From the NCBI RefSeq assembly GCF_027980145.1, contig NZ_JAMZNK010000015.1, positions 61,668 through 125,667 on the forward strand: a DNA stretch of 64,000 bases. The letters run 5' to 3'. How positions within the stretch are numbered: the stretch's first letter is position 1; each line of letters starts with the position of its first letter. Under the pieces are notes generated by a model that was given only the letters and a program-made list of their open reading frames with translations, did not search any database and was not told the DNA's origin. This stretch comes from Flavobacterium azizsancarii (GTDB taxonomy: Bacteria; Bacteroidota; Bacteroidia; Flavobacteriales; Flavobacteriaceae). The translations under genes were made by a program, and so were the position numbers. This document shows positions 8,426 to 18,738 of this stretch, one piece after another.

Positions 8426-8504
8426 ATTTTTACAATACATTATTTGTCAGAATTTTTACAATCCCTTATATAGTCTAGTTCTTACAAAAATAAAGACAAA
8501 ATTA

Positions 8505-8999
8505 TTAAGAAGTAAATTCGTACAAAGCAATGCTTGCTGCTTGTACAACATTCATACTTGAGTTATTTCCGAACATATTAATGTGGACAATTTGGTTCGA
8601 AATTTTTAAAAGTTCATCAGAAATTCCATCAATTTCACTTCCTATCAAAAGTGCAATTTTTTGATTGTCAGGAATTACAACTTCTTTTAGAGGTTTGCTA
8701 TTGCTCGCAATTTCCAAAGCGATAATTTCAAAGTTATTCTGAAGTAAATAATCAACAAGATCAGTTGTTTTTTCGATTATAGAGTGAGGTACATGAAGAT
8801 GCGTACTTCTTGAGGTTTTATTGATTTTTCTGGGAGTGAGCGGAATATCTTTTCCTAAAAAAATGATGTTTTCGACGCCAAATGCTTCGCTGATTCTAAA
8901 AAGCGATCCAATATTCTGCTGAAAATAAATATGGTCACAAACCAATGTTATCGGAAATGTTTTTCTTTCAAACTGATTTTCTTCGTGAGTAAGCTGCAC
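8505..8999 (-). CDS. TrmH/SpoU-family RNA 2'-O-methyltransferase
   Basis: A short 164-residue SPOUT enzyme, the size of the minimal single-domain members. The three family motifs are present: QNIGSLFRISEAFGV (motif 1, about residues 28-42, with N29 and R35), LLIGSEIDGIS (motif 2, about 117-127) and MFGNNSSMNVVQAASIALYE (motif 3, 141-160, forming the knotted SAM site). It should methylate a ribose 2'-OH in tRNA or rRNA; the site cannot be read from the sequence. It follows the DUF4159 gene by 10 bases on the minus strand, near rsmE and tsaD, a cluster of RNA-modification genes. Confidence 0.88.
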   Translation of the reverse strand: MQLTHEENQFERKTFPITLVCDHIYFQQNIGSLFRISEAFGVENIIFLGKDIPLTPRKINKTSRSTHLHVPHSIIEKTTDLVDYLLQNNFEIIALEIASNSKPLKEVVIPDNQKIALLIGSEIDGISDELLKISNQIVHINMFGNNSSMNVVQAASIALYEFTS

Positions 9000-9009
9000 T
9001 GTTTTGATT

Positions 9010-9648
9010 TTAGTTGGTAAAGATATAATTGATAATATTGGCGCCCATTTTCAGGGCTTTTTCCCTAACAGCGAGAGGATCATTATGAACTTCGGCATCT
9101 TCCCAGCCATCGCCTAAATCGCATTCGTAGGTATATAAGAGTACTAATTTGTTTTCTACAAAAATACCAAAAGCCTGCGCACGTGTCCCGTCATGTTCAT
9201 GAATTTTGGGCAATCCGTTAGGAAAAGGATATGGTTTTTGAAATATGGGATGATTTGCCGGAATTTCGATCAAATTATTATTGGGGAATATTTTTTTTAT
9301 TTCTTTTCGAATATATTGGTCCATTCCGTAATTATCATCAATATGAAGAAATCCGCCGCCATTAAGATAATTTCTAAGGTTGCTAACGTCAGCGTCACTA
9401 AAAACAACATTACCATGTCCTGTCATATGCACAAAAGGATACGAAAGCAAATCAGGATTACTGGGTTCAACAGTCGATGGTTTTGCTTTTATTCTGGTAT
9501 TGATATTGGCATTACAAAACTTGATCAGGTTAGGCAATGAAGTAGGATTTGCATACCAGTCACCACCTCCGCTATACTTTAGCAAAGCAATTTCTTGTGA
9601 AAAGGAAGAAACTGAAACAAGTAACAATAAGTAAAATATTCTTTTCAT
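9010..9648 (-). CDS. DUF4159 domain secreted protein
   Basis: 212 residues from the ATG at 9648, where a signal peptide begins (MKRIFYLLLLVSVSSFSQ). A longer in-frame start at 9705 would read through the flanking palindromic repeat and is rejected. The mature protein is a single DUF4159 domain: GGGDWYANPTSLPNLIKFC, PFVHMTGHGNVVFSD, NYLNGGGFLHIDDNYG and YTYECDLGDGWED. The fold resembles glutamine-amidotransferase-like domains, but the nucleophile position is not a Cys here, so enzymatic activity is doubtful. It lies in the minus-strand string tsaD-rsmE-DUF4159-trmH-like, with a 98-base repeat inserted in front of it. Confidence 0.82.
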   Translation of the reverse strand: MKRIFYLLLLVSVSSFSQEIALLKYSGGGDWYANPTSLPNLIKFCNANINTRIKAKPSTVEPSNPDLLSYPFVHMTGHGNVVFSDADVSNLRNYLNGGGFLHIDDNYGMDQYIRKEIKKIFPNNNLIEIPANHPIFQKPYPFPNGLPKIHEHDGTRAQAFGIFVENKLVLLYTYECDLGDGWEDAEVHNDPLAVREKALKMGANIINYIFTN

Positions 9649-9664
9649 ATAAATATATTTTTTT

Positions 9665-9762
9665 GTCATTTCGACGAAGGAGAAATCGCACGCGGGATTC
9701 GACAAAGATTGACGACTTTCTTTGTAGAGTTTCTAGTGCGATTTCTCCTTCGTCGAAATGAC
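9665..9762. repeat. 98-base palindromic repeat, intact copy
   Basis: Perfect 27-base inverted arms at 9665-9691 and 9736-9762 (ends GTCATTTCGACGAAGG) enclose a 44-base loop with ATTCGACAAAGATTGA and AGTTTCTAGTG. A second copy with a broken left arm is at 29015-29136 and shares both loop motifs. It encodes nothing and looks like a non-autonomous, REP- or MITE-like dispersed element. It separates rsmE from the DUF4159 gene within an otherwise tight minus-strand gene string, and as RNA would form a very stable hairpin. Confidence 0.85.
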
Positions 9763-9783
9763 ATCTTACTTTAATAATTGTCT

Positions 9784-10497
9784 TTAATTCGAACTTTCAT
9801 TAAAAAATACCACACTGTGACATGCTACAATTGCAGCAGTTTCAGTTCTTAAACGGGTATTCCCTAAAGAAACAGGCTGATAATTGTTTTCTAAAGCCAG
9901 TGCAATTTCTTTTTCAGAAAAATCACCTTCAGGACCAATCAGCATAGTCACACTCTCATTAGGTTTCAGGATTTCTTTCAATGTTTTTTTATCTGTCTCT
10001 TCACAATGTGCGATCAATTGTAAACCTTCATTTTGTTGCTTAACAAATTCCTTAAACGAAATCGCTTGATTTAATTTAGGCAAATAAGTTTCGTTAGACT
10101 GTTTCATCGCAGATAAAATAATCTTTTCAAAACGGTCCTGGTTAATTACCTTTCGCTCAGAACGATCACAAATAATTGGAGTAATTTCCTGAATTCCAAT
10201 TTCAGTAGCTTTTTCCAGAAACCATTCAAAACGATCGTTCATTTTGGTCGGTGCAACGGCCAAATGCAAGCGAAATTTTGGTTCGTCAGCTTTCTTAATA
10301 GAGAGTACATTGACAATACATTTATTGTCAGATGCCAATGTAATTTCAGTTTCGAACAACAAACCCAAACCGTTTGTAACATGTAAAATGTCTGAATCTC
10401 TCTTTCGTAAAACCTTTATAATATGTCGGCTTTCTTCTTTATCAAAAGAAAAACTTTCAGTTGATTCATCGATGTCAGGATTGTAAAATAATTGCAT
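9784..10497 (-). CDS. rsmE: 16S rRNA m3U1498 methyltransferase RsmE
   Basis: 237 residues. A PUA-like N-terminal domain (EESRHIIKVLRKRDSDIL) is followed by the SPOUT catalytic domain with the RsmE signatures KMNDRFEWFLEKATEIGI (about residues 84-101), SERKV, LIGPEGDFSEKEI (about 190-202) and LGNTRLRTETAAIVACH near the C-terminus. It uses SAM to methylate N3 of U1498 in helix 44 of 16S rRNA. The gene starts 2 bases after the tsaD stop, so they are co-transcribed. Confidence 0.95.
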   Translation of the reverse strand: MQLFYNPDIDESTESFSFDKEESRHIIKVLRKRDSDILHVTNGLGLLFETEITLASDNKCIVNVLSIKKADEPKFRLHLAVAPTKMNDRFEWFLEKATEIGIQEITPIICDRSERKVINQDRFEKIILSAMKQSNETYLPKLNQAISFKEFVKQQNEGLQLIAHCEETDKKTLKEILKPNESVTMLIGPEGDFSEKEIALALENNYQPVSLGNTRLRTETAAIVACHSVVFFNESSN

Positions 10498-10499
10498 AA

Positions 10500-11522
10500 T
10501 TAAAATTGAATTCGCGCTTTCGAAACTACTGCTGAAGTTTCGAAACGACTTGATAAATATTTTTGATATCCTACAATTCCTATCATTGCAGCGTTATCGG
10601 TTGTGTATTCGAATTTTGGGATAAAGGTTTTCCATCCGTATTTTCCTTCTGTTTCTTTTAATCTTGTTCTGATTCCTGAATTTGCCGAAACTCCTCCGCC
10701 AATGGCAATTTGCGTGATTCCTGTTTCTTTTACCGCTAATTTCAATTTATCCATCAAAATTTCGATAATCGTATATTGAATAGAAGCGCAAATGTCATTC
10801 AGGTTTTCTTCGATAAAATTTGGGTTTTCCAGCTTTTTCTTCTGGATAAAATATAAAATCGCCGTTTTCAATCCGGAGAAACTAAAGTTCAGTCCGGGAA
10901 CTTTTGGTTTAGTAAATGCAAACGCTTTCGGGTTTCCCAATTGAGCATATTTATCAATCAATGGTCCGCCTGGATAGGGAAGTCCCAGGATTTTTGCACT
11001 CTTGTCAAACGCTTCTCCAACGGCATCATCAGTAGTTTCGCCAATAATCTCCATGTCAAAAAAGCCATTTACTTTTACAATTTGAGTATGTCCGCCACTA
11101 ATTGTTAAAGCTAAAAAAGGAAATTCAGGTTTGTCAAAGCCTTCTTCGTCTATAAAATGGGCTAAAATATGGGCATGCATATGGTTGACAGCAATTAACG
11201 GAATTTTTAGGGCAAGTGATAATGATTTGCTAAAAGAACTTCCAACAAGCAAAGAACCCATTAAGCCGGGACCTTGTGTAAAGGCAATGGCTGTTAATTG
11301 ATCTTTTTGTACATTTGCCTTACGAAGTGCAGCATCTATTACAGGAACAATGTTTTGTTGATGCGCTCTCGAGGCTAATTCTGGAACTACACCACCATAT
11401 TGAGTGTGTATTAACTGATTTGCCACAACATTTGAGAGTACTTTGTCGTTATGTAAAACTGCGGCGGCAGTATCATCGCATGAACTTTCGATGGCAAGAA
11501 TAAAAACCTCTGAATTTTGCAT
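10500..11522 (-). CDS. tsaD: tRNA t6A37 threonylcarbamoyltransferase TsaD
   Basis: 340 residues from the ATG at 11522 (MQNSEVFILAIESSCDDTAA), the family's usual length; the frame is open for 39 more codons, but that part has no homology. Family marks: IESSCDDT, the metal-binding HMHAHILAH around residues 112-120, SGGHTQIV, DDAVGEAFDK, GGGVSANSG and TDNAAMI near the end. It transfers the threonylcarbamoyl group from TC-AMP to A37 of ANN-decoding tRNAs, with TsaB and TsaE (not in this window). It heads the minus-strand unit with rsmE and is divergent from tamB. Confidence 0.97.
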   Translation of the reverse strand: MQNSEVFILAIESSCDDTAAAVLHNDKVLSNVVANQLIHTQYGGVVPELASRAHQQNIVPVIDAALRKANVQKDQLTAIAFTQGPGLMGSLLVGSSFSKSLSLALKIPLIAVNHMHAHILAHFIDEEGFDKPEFPFLALTISGGHTQIVKVNGFFDMEIIGETTDDAVGEAFDKSAKILGLPYPGGPLIDKYAQLGNPKAFAFTKPKVPGLNFSFSGLKTAILYFIQKKKLENPNFIEENLNDICASIQYTIIEILMDKLKLAVKETGITQIAIGGGVSANSGIRTRLKETEGKYGWKTFIPKFEYTTDNAAMIGIVGYQKYLSSRFETSAVVSKARIQF

Positions 11523-11716
11523 ATAAAGGCACGAATTTTGAATTATATTTGACAAATCAAATATTTGATTTTCTTTTGTTATAAGAGAAGCCAAAATTAA
11601 AGAATTTTTATCAAAAACAGTCGTTCTTTGCCTGTTCAAAATAAATTTAAAAGAAAACTAAAATAAAAGCAGCTATCAAAAAAGTAAAGAAAATAATATC
11701 ACGAACCCTAATTGGG

Positions 11717-14700
11717 TTGATTTTACTTTTGTTGGCACTCGCTATCATTCTGGCTTTGCCGGTTGTGCAGACAAAAATTGCACATTATATTACAGAATCC
11801 CTTAATACAGATTTTAAAACCAATATTAGTGTCGATAAAGTAGCGATCAATATTTTTGGTGGTGTAAAACTCAAGAAAGTACTCATTTTAGATCATCACA
11901 AGAAAACGTTGATCTACTCTGATATCATTACAACTGATATTTTAAGCATCCAGAGATTGTTAGAAGGAGATTTGCTTTTTGGGGATCTTCGTTTGACAGG
12001 TATGATTTTTAATTTGAAAACCTATAAAAACGAGGACGAAAACAATATTAATAAATTTATTAAATTGTTTGAAACCGGAAAGAAAACAAAATCTGACAAA
12101 CACTTTTTGCTTACAGCCAGAAACGCTTATATTTCTAAAGGAGCTTTTTCTGTTATTGATGAAAACAAAAATACCCCAAGATTTCTTGATTTCAAAAAGC
12201 TAAACGCCTATATCAGTGACTTTAAATTATACGGTCCGGATGTAAATACAACCATTCACAGATTCTCTTTTTTAGATCATCGCGGTTTGTATGTGTCCAA
12301 TTTTGCGGGTAAATTCAGTTATACCAAAAAACAAATTAAAGTTGACGACTTAGCCATTAAGACCAAAAGATCCTGGATTTACGGACAAGCTATCCTGAAT
12401 TATAAAGTAGAAGATTTTCTTGATTTTACTGATAAAGTAAAGTTTAATGTAGCGCTTGATTCTGCTTCGATAGCTTCAAACGATATTCGTTATTTTTATG
12501 ATGGATTAGGTAAAAACCAGCATTTTAGAATTAAAACAAAAATAAAAGGAACTTTAAATGATCTTAATTTAAAACAACTTAATTTAAGTGATACAAATGG
12601 TTCGAAGATCAACGGAACAATTAATTTCAAAAATCTTTTGGGAAGTAAAACCCAGAAGTTTTCTATGGATGGAAAGTTTGACAGATTAATCTCCAGTTAC
12701 GATAATTTGGTAGTGATATTGCCTGGTATTTTGGGTAAAAAACTTCCGAAAGAAATGCAGAGAGTAGGCAGATTTAATATTGTTGGAAAAGCAAAAGTCT
12801 CGACAACAGCTCTGGAAGCCGATTTTAAGATGATTACGGATCTGGGTAACGGGCAGGCTAAATTGCATATGAATAATATCGATTTTATAGATAAAGCCTC
12901 TTATACCGGAAATATAATTTTGGATAACTTTAATGTTGGCGCCTTACTGAATCGAAAAGATATTGGTAAAACGACTTTAAATCTGGATATTGATGGTGTT
13001 GGTTTTACAGAGAAATATCTCAACACGATTATAAAAGGAGATATATCAAAACTAGATTATAATAAATATACCTATAACAATATTGTTATAAACGGAAACT
13101 TTAAATTACCATACTATAAAGGACAGGTTGCTGTAAATGATCCTAATTTAAGTTTGACATTTGATGGTTTGGTAGATTTAAGCAAACGCGAAAGCAGGTA
13201 TGATTTTCATATTAATGTTGAAAATGCCGATTTGCGAAAATTAAAGTTTTTAAATGATTCTATTGCGCATTTTAGAGGAGATGCTGTTGTTGAAGTTACA
13301 GGAAATTCTATAGAAAATCTTCAGGGAACTGTTTCGATCAAAGATGCTGTTTTTCAGAATCCAAAGGCTACGTATGCTTTTGATGAAATTACAGTAAACT
13401 CAAATTTCGATGCCGATAAATTACGTACAATCACCATTAGTTCAAATGATGTTGTACAAGGAGAAATAGTAGGTAAATTTCAGTTTGGGCAATTAGATAA
13501 GCTCGTAATGAATTCTGTAGGAAGTCTTTATACCAATTACAAGCCTTATAAAGTCAAGAAGGGCCAGTTTTTACGTTTCAATTTTCATGTTTATGATAAA
13601 GTGGTAGAAATGCTTTATCCGGAAATTAATATTGATTCATCTACGGTAGTGCGCGGAAAAATTGACGCTGATTTAGGAGAGTTTAAATTCAGGTTTAAGT
13701 CCCAGAAAATTACAGCAGCAAAAAACACATTCGATAATATCCGAATTAATATTGATAATAAAAACACGCTTTATAATGCTTACGTTGAGTTAGACAGTAT
13801 AAAAACACCTTATTATAAAGTGCGTGATTTTAGTTTGATAAATGTTACCTCAAAAGATACACTGTTTGTTCGGTCTGAGTTTAAAGGTGGAGAAAAAGGA
13901 GAGGATTATTATAATCTGGATTTGTATCATACTATCGATAAGAACAAGAACAACATTGTTGGGATCAAGAAATCAGAAATGAAGTTCAAAGACTATTTAT
14001 GGTATTTGAACGAAAACGAGGAAAAAGACAATCAGATTGTTTTTGATCAGTATTTTAAAAACTTTACAATTGATAATATTATTTTATCCCATGAAAATCA
14101 GAAAATTGATTTGAACGGTGTTATAAAAGGAAACGATTATAAGGATCTTGTACTGAATTTTGAAGATGTCGATATAAATAAAATTACACCATTAAATTCT
14201 AAATTTGTTTTTAATGGTAATCTGAACGGAAATATAAATTATAAGCAAAATAAGAACGTCTATCAGCCTACTGCTGCGATTTCTATAGATCATCTTAATT
14301 TGAATAAAGTAGATTTAGGAACTTTGAAATTTGATATCTCCGGAGATGAGAATTTTAAAAAGTTTACGATAAATTCGTCCATACAAAATGGTTTTACAGA
14401 GTCGTTTAGGGCAAGCGGAACTTTTGCAATCGAAAATAAAGAGACATTTTTAGATTTAAATCTAAAACTCGAAGGATTTAATCTGGCAACTTTAGGCACA
14501 GTTGGCGGCGATGTATTGTCTAATGTCAGAGGTTCTGTTTCCGGAAATGCCGCAGTAGTTGGTAATCTTAAAAAACCGGAAATAAACGGAAGGCTTTATG
14601 TAGAAAAAGCCGGAATGACAGTGCCGTACCTTAATACAGATTACGAATTGAGCGACCGAACGGTTATTGATTTAACAGATGAAAAGTTCTTGTTCAGGAA

Positions 14701-16216
14701 TAATCAGTTAACAGATACCAAATACGGTACTAAGGGATTATTGAACGGAAGTATTGAGCATCATAATTTTGGAGACTGGAAACTGGATTTGACCATTACA
14801 TCAAAACGATTACTGGCACTTGATACAAAAGATAGTGAAGATGCAGCCTATTTTGGTACTGCATTTATAAACGGTACAGCAAGTATAAAAGGTCCAACAG
14901 AAAGTTTATTTATAAAAGTAGATGCTAAATCTGAGAAAGGTACAGAAGTAAAAATACCTATTAACAATGCACAAAGCGTTGGAGAGAGCAGTTGGATACA
15001 TTTTGTAACTCCAAAAGAAAAATACAACCTCGCCAATGGAATAATCGAAAAAACAAGAAATTATAATGGTCTTGAACTCGAGTTTGATTTTGATATTACG
15101 CCGGATGCAGAGGTCGAAGTAATTTTAGATCGTAATTCAGGTCACGGTATGAAAGGAAAAGGATACGGATCATTATTGTTTAAAATCAATACATTAGGTA
15201 AGTTTAATATGTGGGGAGATTTCCAGGCATACGAAGGAACATATAATTTTAAATACGGCGGTTTAATAGATAAAAAATTCTCAGTTAAAAAAGGAGGATC
15301 TATCATATGGGAAGGAAACCCTATGAAAGCTCAGTTAAATCTGGAAGCAGTTTATAAAACATCAGCAAATCCGGCTGTACTGTTAGATAATACTTCATCG
15401 TTTAATAAAAAAGTACCGGTAGAAGTTGTAATTGGTTTACGAGGAGATTTAACAAGCCCTGAGCCTAATTTTGATATTCAGTTCCCGTCCGTAAGTAATG
15501 TTCTTAAGTCAGAGATACAATACAAGTTAGATGACAAAGATATTCGCCAGACACAGGCATTATATTTATTATCTACAGGTTCATTCATGAGTACAGATGG
15601 TTTTAGTCAGGGCGATTTGTCCGGAACGTTGACAGAAACTGCATCCAGTTTGTTAGGAGGAATTATAAAATCAGATAATGATAAAGTCAATATCGATTTA
15701 AATTATATTTCTGCCGATAAAAGATTAGGGCAGGAGGCAGATGGTCAGTTTGTTGCCAATATAACCTCTCAGGTAAACGAAAGAATTACAATAAACGGAA
15801 AATTAGGAGTTCCGATAGGTGGTGTTAACGAATCTGCTATTGTTGGAGATATCGAAATACTGTATAGGGTTAATGAGGACGGAACAATGAACCTTCGTTT
15901 GTTTAATAAAGAGAATGATATTAATTATATAGGTCAGGGAATTGGATATACTCAGGGAGTTGGTATTTCGTACGAAGTCGACTTTGATACTTTTAGCGAG
16001 CTGGTCAACAAATTGTTTAAAAACCATAAACTAGAAAGAGCCATAAAAAGTTCTTCAGACGATTTGCAGGACTCGTATTTAAATCCTGATTTAGTAAAGT
16101 TCTCTAATAAAAAAGACGCAGAAAAAAACAAAAAGAAACCGGATAAAAAAGAAGAAGAGAAAAAGCCGCCGCCACAAAATAATAACGAGGGTTTGATTCC
16201 TGATAACGATTTTTAA
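11717..16216 (+). CDS. tamB: TamB-like translocation and assembly protein (DUF490)
   Basis: About 1,500 residues, the size of Bacteroidota TamB. An N-terminal membrane helix (LILLLLALAIILALPVV) anchors it in the inner membrane; the rest is a long repetitive beta structure that spans the periplasm, ending in the conserved DUF490 region (about residues 1080-1440, with GSLLFKINTLGKFNMWGDFQ and YEGTYNFKYGGLIDKKF) and a lysine/proline-rich tail (KKPDKKEEEKKPPPQNNN). TamB proteins move phospholipids and help insert outer-membrane proteins. The start is unclear: TTG at 11717 cuts into the helix, while the frame is open back to 11651 and encodes a basic stretch (KKTKIKAAIKKVKKIISRT) without any ATG, GTG or TTG. 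Divergent from tsaD, an arrangement common in Flavobacteriia. Confidence 0.9.
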   Translation: MILLLLALAIILALPVVQTKIAHYITESLNTDFKTNISVDKVAINIFGGVKLKKVLILDHHKKTLIYSDIITTDILSIQRLLEGDLLFGDLRLTGMIFNLKTYKNEDENNINKFIKLFETGKKTKSDKHFLLTARNAYISKGAFSVIDENKNTPRFLDFKKLNAYISDFKLYGPDVNTTIHRFSFLDHRGLYVSNFAGKFSYTKKQIKVDDLAIKTKRSWIYGQAILNYKVEDFLDFTDKVKFNVALDSASIASNDIRYFYDGLGKNQHFRIKTKIKGTLNDLNLKQLNLSDTNGSKINGTINFKNLLGSKTQKFSMDGKFDRLISSYDNLVVILPGILGKKLPKEMQRVGRFNIVGKAKVSTTALEADFKMITDLGNGQAKLHMNNIDFIDKASYTGNIILDNFNVGALLNRKDIGKTTLNLDIDGVGFTEKYLNTIIKGDISKLDYNKYTYNNIVINGNFKLPYYKGQVAVNDPNLSLTFDGLVDLSKRESRYDFHINVENADLRKLKFLNDSIAHFRGDAVVEVTGNSIENLQGTVSIKDAVFQNPKATYAFDEITVNSNFDADKLRTITISSNDVVQGEIVGKFQFGQLDKLVMNSVGSLYTNYKPYKVKKGQFLRFNFHVYDKVVEMLYPEINIDSSTVVRGKIDADLGEFKFRFKSQKITAAKNTFDNIRINIDNKNTLYNAYVELDSIKTPYYKVRDFSLINVTSKDTLFVRSEFKGGEKGEDYYNLDLYHTIDKNKNNIVGIKKSEMKFKDYLWYLNENEEKDNQIVFDQYFKNFTIDNIILSHENQKIDLNGVIKGNDYKDLVLNFEDVDINKITPLNSKFVFNGNLNGNINYKQNKNVYQPTAAISIDHLNLNKVDLGTLKFDISGDENFKKFTINSSIQNGFTESFRASGTFAIENKETFLDLNLKLEGFNLATLGTVGGDVLSNVRGSVSGNAAVVGNLKKPEINGRLYVEKAGMTVPYLNTDYELSDRTVIDLTDEKFLFRNNQLTDTKYGTKGLLNGSIEHHNFGDWKLDLTITSKRLLALDTKDSEDAAYFGTAFINGTASIKGPTESLFIKVDAKSEKGTEVKIPINNAQSVGESSWIHFVTPKEKYNLANGIIEKTRNYNGLELEFDFDITPDAEVEVILDRNSGHGMKGKGYGSLLFKINTLGKFNMWGDFQAYEGTYNFKYGGLIDKKFSVKKGGSIIWEGNPMKAQLNLEAVYKTSANPAVLLDNTSSFNKKVPVEVVIGLRGDLTSPEPNFDIQFPSVSNVLKSEIQYKLDDKDIRQTQALYLLSTGSFMSTDGFSQGDLSGTLTETASSLLGGIIKSDNDKVNIDLNYISADKRLGQEADGQFVANITSQVNERITINGKLGVPIGGVNESAIVGDIEILYRVNEDGTMNLRLFNKENDINYIGQGIGYTQGVGISYEVDFDTFSELVNKLFKNHKLERAIKSSSDDLQDSYLNPDLVKFSNKKDAEKNKKKPDKKEEEKKPPPQNNNEGLIPDNDF

Positions 16217-16244
16217 AAGGATTTGTTTAAAATATTCATAAAAG

Positions 16245-16275
16245 AAACCATTTGCTAAGGCAAATGGTTTTTTTT
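16245..16275 (+). terminator. Rho-independent terminator after tamB
   Basis: Arms AAACCATTTGC (16245-16255) and GCAAATGGTTT (16260-16270) around TAAG, followed by a T run. It sits 29 bases after the tamB stop. Confidence 0.9.
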
Positions 16276-16527
16276 ATGCTAAATTTAGAGGCTCATTTAT
16301 TTTTTGAGAATGGCAAAATGCTTAAAATTTTATAACACTTCATTTATGTATTGTTAATTTTAAAGATTTAATTAAAATAAGTGGCTTTTATTATTTTAAA
16401 TGAATTTTTTGCTATTGAAAAACTTATTAACGAAAACGTTTGAATTTAACAAATTTTATTAATTAATGATAAACATCGCCTAGAAAGTGGTGAATGTTTG
16501 CTAATTTTACACTTTAATACTTAAATA
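16276..16527. other. AT-rich intergenic region before pfkA
   Basis: About 250 bases with no open frame of note, no tRNA and no strong palindrome. It must hold the pfkA promoter, but no TAnnTTTG with correctly placed TTG stands out; GAAAACGTTT near 16433-16442 is a short palindromic core of the kind bound by LacI-type regulators, seen once here and not further supported. Confidence 0.4.
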
Positions 16528-17514
16528 ATGCCAAAAACAATAAAAAAAGTTGGGGTTCTGACATCGGGAGGAGACTCACCTGGAATGAATGCCGCAATAC
16601 GATCAGTTGTTCGAACATGTGCTTATCATAATATAGAATGCATAGGAATTTATAGAGGGTATCAGGGAATGATCGAAGGAGATTTCAAAGAAATGGGACC
16701 CCGAAGCGTAAATAATATTGTAAACAAAGGTGGAACGATCCTGAAATCAGCTCGTTCAGTTGAGTTTAGAACCCCGGAAGGTAGAAAAAAAGCGCACGAG
16801 AATCTTGTGAAAGCCGGAGTAGATGCTTTGGTCGTAATAGGAGGTGACGGAAGTTTTACCGGAGGATTAATTTTTAATTCAGAATATGGTTTTCCAGTAA
16901 TGGGAATCCCGGGTACAATCGATAATGATATTTTTGGTACAAGTCATACTTTAGGTTATGATACAGCCTTGAATACAGTGGTAGATTGTATCGATAAAAT
17001 TAGAGATACCGCAAGTTCACACAACCGTCTGTTTTTTGTAGAGGTTATGGGTAGAGATGCCGGACACATTGCTCTTAATGCTGGTATTGGTGCAGGTGCA
17101 GAGGAAATTCTTATTCCTGAAGAAGATTTAGGTCTCGAGAGATTACTTGATTCACTTCAAAAAAGTAAAGCTTCAGGAAAATCATCAAGTATAGTTGTTA
17201 TTGCTGAGGGAGATAAAATTGGTAAAAATGTATTCGAATTAAAAGATTACGTTGAGGCTAATTTACCTGAGTATGATGTTAGGGTATCTGTTTTAGGACA
17301 CATGCAGCGTGGTGGTTCTCCATCTTGTTTCGATCGTGTTCTGGCAAGCCGTTTAGGTGTAAAAGCAGTAGAATCTTTAATAGAAGGTAAGTCAAATTAT
17401 ATGGTAGGTCTTCAGGCAGATAAAGTTGCCCTGACACCTCTTGAACAAGCTATCAAAGGAAAGTCTGAAATTGATAGAGAATTGTTGAGAGTATCTGATA
17501 TCATGTCAACATAA
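16528..17514 (+). CDS. pfkA: ATP-dependent 6-phosphofructokinase
   Basis: 328 residues, standard bacterial PfkA length. Key motifs: LTSGGDSPGMNAAIR (ATP site, about residues 9-23), GGDGSFTGG (about 108-116), PGTIDNDI with the catalytic Asp (about 130-137), VEVMGRDAGHIAL (fructose-6-phosphate site, about 171-183) and LGHMQRGGSPSCFDR (about 253-267). The glycine in GGDGS after GGD marks the ATP-dependent rather than the pyrophosphate type (which has Asp there). It phosphorylates fructose-6-phosphate in the cytoplasm. gap follows after 88 bases; together with the sugar kinase and mgsA it makes a glycolysis block. Confidence 0.96.
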   Translation: MPKTIKKVGVLTSGGDSPGMNAAIRSVVRTCAYHNIECIGIYRGYQGMIEGDFKEMGPRSVNNIVNKGGTILKSARSVEFRTPEGRKKAHENLVKAGVDALVVIGGDGSFTGGLIFNSEYGFPVMGIPGTIDNDIFGTSHTLGYDTALNTVVDCIDKIRDTASSHNRLFFVEVMGRDAGHIALNAGIGAGAEEILIPEEDLGLERLLDSLQKSKASGKSSSIVVIAEGDKIGKNVFELKDYVEANLPEYDVRVSVLGHMQRGGSPSCFDRVLASRLGVKAVESLIEGKSNYMVGLQADKVALTPLEQAIKGKSEIDRELLRVSDIMST

Positions 17515-17578
17515 AATAAAAGTTTAAAAAGGAAAGAAGTTTATTGTGAGGAAATTAGACTTTAAAGTAGTGTAATAA

Positions 17579-18607
<1,029 letters not shown>

Positions 18608-18625
18608 TATTATATATTTTTGTAA

Positions 18626-18656
18626 AGTCCCGTTATCTCAAAGTAACGGGATTTTT
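18626..18656 (+). terminator. Rho-independent terminator after gap
   Basis: Stem TCCCGTTA / TAACGGGA (18628-18635 and 18644-18651) with an 8-base loop, followed by TTTTT, 20 bases after the gap stop. Confidence 0.9.
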
Positions 18657-18738
18657 CATATTTTGTTACTTCTTTAATTAATGTAAAAAACACACTTTTT
18701 ATTTAGCTAAAGAAAACCTAATCCAAAAACTAAATAAA

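Noticed and set aside
11523..11639. 39-codon upstream extension of tsaD
   Set aside because: TsaD proteins start just before the IESSCDDT motif; the extension has no homology features and uses up the divergent promoter region.
16430..16445. LacI-type operator before pfkA
   Set aside because: Only a short AACGTTT-type core occurs once in an AT-rich region; not enough to call.
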